From assembly GCA_007120685.1 (NCBI GenBank), contig SKNG01000007.1, forward strand, positions 1 through 6,528: a DNA stretch of 6,528 bases. Reading direction: 5' to 3'. A model generated the notes under the pieces. That model made no database searches. It was given only the letters and a program-made list of their open reading frames with translations, and was not told where the DNA came from. Positions 5,321-6,528 of this stretch are shown piece after piece. The DNA comes from Paracoccaceae bacterium. Lineage in GTDB: Bacteria > Pseudomonadota > Alphaproteobacteria > Rhodobacterales > Rhodobacteraceae. The position numbers and the translations under genes were made by a program. How positions within the stretch are numbered: the first letter of the stretch is position 1; every line of letters starts with the position of its first letter.

Positions 5321-6350
5321 AGGCATCAATCGCGTTTCCAAGAAACTCGCGGACGGAACGAGAGTCACCTATTTCTACGCTTGGAAAGGCGGCCCCAGAC
5401 TGCCCGGCAAGCCGGGCGATCCCGAGTTCATCGCGGCCTATAACGAGGCGGTGGCGCAAAAGACGGCTACGCCTTCGGGGCTGCTGCAATCGGTCTTGAA
5501 CGCCTATCAGGCGTCACCGAATTTCAACGATCTGGCCCCAAGGACCAAGAAAGACTACGGCCAGCGCCTGCGCGTGATTGAAGCCGAGTTCGGGGACTTC
5601 CCGATTGCGGCACTGTCGGATAGGCGCACCCGTGCCGAATTTCTGGCGTGGCGCGACAAGCTGGCGGTGAAGTCGAGACGGCAGGCCGACTATGCCTTGG
5701 CCGTTCTCGCATTGATTCTCGCATGGGCCTTTGATCGCGGCCTTGTTCCCGCCAATCCCTGCGAAAGGCCCGGAAAGGTCTATCGGTCGCAGCGGGCCGA
5801 GTCGATCTGGACCGAGGCCGACGAAAGCGCCTTCCTGAAGGTGGCACCTGCGCGCCTTCGGTTGCCGTTCCTCTTGGCGATCTGGACCGGCCAGCGGCAA
5901 GGCGACCTGTTGCGCCTGACATGGAACGCATACGACGGAAGCCATATCCGGCTGAAACAGAGCAAGGGCGGGCGGCGCGTTGTCATCCCGGTTGCCAGCC
6001 CCCTGAAGGCCGCACTGGACGCCGCTGCGAAGGCCAAGAAGGCGGTTACGATCCTGACCACGACCAAGGGCACGCCTTGGACTTCGGACGGCTTCAGGAC
6101 CGAATGGCACAAGGCGGCGACCAAGGCGAAGATTTCCGGCCTGACCTTTCACGACCTGCGCGGAACCGCCGTGACCCGGCTTGCCGTCGCCGGGTGCAGC
6201 GAAGCCGAGATCGCCACCATCACCGGCCACAGCCTGCGCGACGTGGGGGCCATCCTCGATACGCACTACCTGAGTCGCAGCGCGGGGCTGGCGGAATCGG
6301 CCATTCGGAAGTTGGAGGCGCACGAAAAAGGAACGAAAATTCCCAACTGA
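5304..6350 (+). CDS. Tyrosine recombinase (phage integrase)
   Basis: This 348-residue protein catalyses site-specific integration and excision between element and host attachment sites. The N terminus (MRVRLKGINRV to about 50, including YFYAWKGGPRLPG) is the arm-binding type domain of alphaproteobacterial phage integrases. Residues about 58-160 form the core-binding helical domain, and about 165-345 the catalytic domain. Catalytic residues visible are Arg198 (TGQRQGDLL), a beta-hairpin Lys, probably Lys221 (QSKGGRRVVIPV), His283 and Arg286 (FHDLRG), His309 (TGHS) and nucleophile Tyr322 (HYLSR), so the enzyme appears intact. I chose the ATG at 5304, where GGAAGG lies nine bases upstream; the frame also opens at 5283 without a ribosome site. 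It overlaps the preceding gene and ends about 57 bases before the tRNA. As the last gene of a head operon it would be transcribed with late-type genes, which is unusual. Confidence 0.95.
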   Translation: MRVRLKGINRVSKKLADGTRVTYFYAWKGGPRLPGKPGDPEFIAAYNEAVAQKTATPSGLLQSVLNAYQASPNFNDLAPRTKKDYGQRLRVIEAEFGDFPIAALSDRRTRAEFLAWRDKLAVKSRRQADYALAVLALILAWAFDRGLVPANPCERPGKVYRSQRAESIWTEADESAFLKVAPARLRLPFLLAIWTGQRQGDLLRLTWNAYDGSHIRLKQSKGGRRVVIPVASPLKAALDAAAKAKKAVTILTTTKGTPWTSDGFRTEWHKAATKAKISGLTFHDLRGTAVTRLAVAGCSEAEIATITGHSLRDVGAILDTHYLSRSAGLAESAIRKLEAHEKGTKIPN

Positions 6351-6376
6351 GCCCCCAACTGCTCTGGGCTGCTCTA
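6342..6376. repeat. Short repeats matching the tRNA D-arm, between integrase and tRNA
   Basis: CCCAACTG occurs at 6342-6349 and 6354-6361, twelve bases apart. Extended, the first copy gives CCAACTGAGC (6343-6352), identical to 6466-6475 in the tRNA D-arm. GCTGCTCTA (6368-6376) is identical to 6456-6464 in the tRNA. All matches are direct on the plus strand. They could be integrase arm-binding repeats near the attachment site or fragments of an earlier tRNA insertion. Confidence 0.45.
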
Positions 6377-6407
6377 GCTGAGATCGGCCTAACCTGTTGA
6401 AAAGGCT

Positions 6408-6440
6408 TGGTAGCGGAGGAGGGACTTGAACCCCCGACAC
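6408..6440. other. Probable right attachment site (attR)
   Basis: The 3' part of the tRNA gene, from the CCA end through the T-arm, faces the integrase gene. Tyrosine integrases commonly recombine in this part of tRNA genes and leave an intact tRNA at the integrase end. The tRNA here is complete, as expected. The crossover point and core length cannot be set because the other copy is not in the window. Confidence 0.5.
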
Positions 6441-6484
6441 GCGGATTATGATTCCGCTGCTCTAACCAACTGAGCTACTCCGCC
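6408..6484 (-). tRNA. tRNA-Met (anticodon CAU, elongator type)
   Basis: The minus strand folds as a complete 77-base tRNA with encoded CCA. The acceptor stem GGCGGAG pairs with CTCCGCT (G-U at the first pair). The D-stem is GCTC/GAGC. The anticodon stem GCGGA/TCCGC carries the loop ATCATAA with anticodon CAT. The T-arm is GGGGG TTCAAGT CCCTC. The paired first bases argue against initiator tRNA. A lysidine-modified tRNA-Ile with CAU is less likely, because the stem sequences match the alphaproteobacterial elongator Met pattern as I recall it. It is the integration target. Confidence 0.93.
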
Positions 6485-6496
6485 AATGCCGGACGC

Positions 6497-6525
6497 TGGA
6501 TATGCCACGGGTTTTCATGCGTCAA
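6497..6525 (-). promoter_or_regulatory. Promoter of the tRNA gene
   Basis: On the minus strand, TTGACG (6520-6525) and TATCCA (6497-6502) are separated by exactly 17 bases. The -35 box matches the consensus at five of six positions and the -10 box at the first three and one or fewer others. The tRNA begins 12 bases downstream of the -10 box, so the transcript would start a few bases before it. The promoter lies on the host side and was not altered by the integration. Confidence 0.7.
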
Positions 6526-6528
6526 GCA

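Noticed and set aside
6351..6407. Terminator for the integrase operon (AGCCC/GGGCT pairing)
   Set aside because: The possible stem is only five pairs with an 11-base loop and no T-run, so it is too weak to call.

Overview
The window is high-GC DNA with dense, overlapping genes. The tRNA at its right end is of the elongator tRNA-Met type found in Alphaproteobacteria. Protein style and codon use suggest a Rhodobacteraceae-like host (Paracoccus/Rhodobacter group), but this is inference from the sequence alone. The DNA is an integrated phage-like element lying against the 3' end of that tRNA gene.

Layout: positions 1-293 hold no confident gene, only a weak 46-codon minus-strand candidate. A small unrecognised gene (294-572) reads on the minus strand. 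A short divergent region (573-746) contains a tandem direct repeat and a GC-rich hairpin. From 747 to 6350 a single tightly packed plus-strand gene set follows: a 181-residue protein with a MerR-like winged-helix segment, a lambda-type portal protein, an unrecognised 66-residue protein, a prohead protease/major capsid fusion, a lambda gpW-like head-tail connector, a DUF2190-type capsid cement protein, a small conserved-looking protein, and a tyrosine recombinase. Adjacent genes overlap or are separated by at most about 5 bases, so they are probably co-transcribed and translationally coupled. The integrase is the last gene of this set. About 57 bases after it comes the tRNA-Met gene (6408-6484, minus strand) with its own good promoter (6497-6525).

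How it fits together: portal, protease, capsid, connector and cement are the parts needed to build an empty phage head. No large terminase, tail, lysis or replication gene is visible. The place normally held by terminase genes, directly upstream of the portal, is occupied by the MerR-like protein. The integrase closes the head-gene operon instead of being a separate early gene. Two readings are possible. In one, this is the head-gene end of a normal prophage whose other genes lie to the left of the window. In the other, it is a compact capsid-encoding satellite that makes its own head and borrows a helper phage's terminase and tails. The left attachment site is not in the window, so the sequence does not decide between them.
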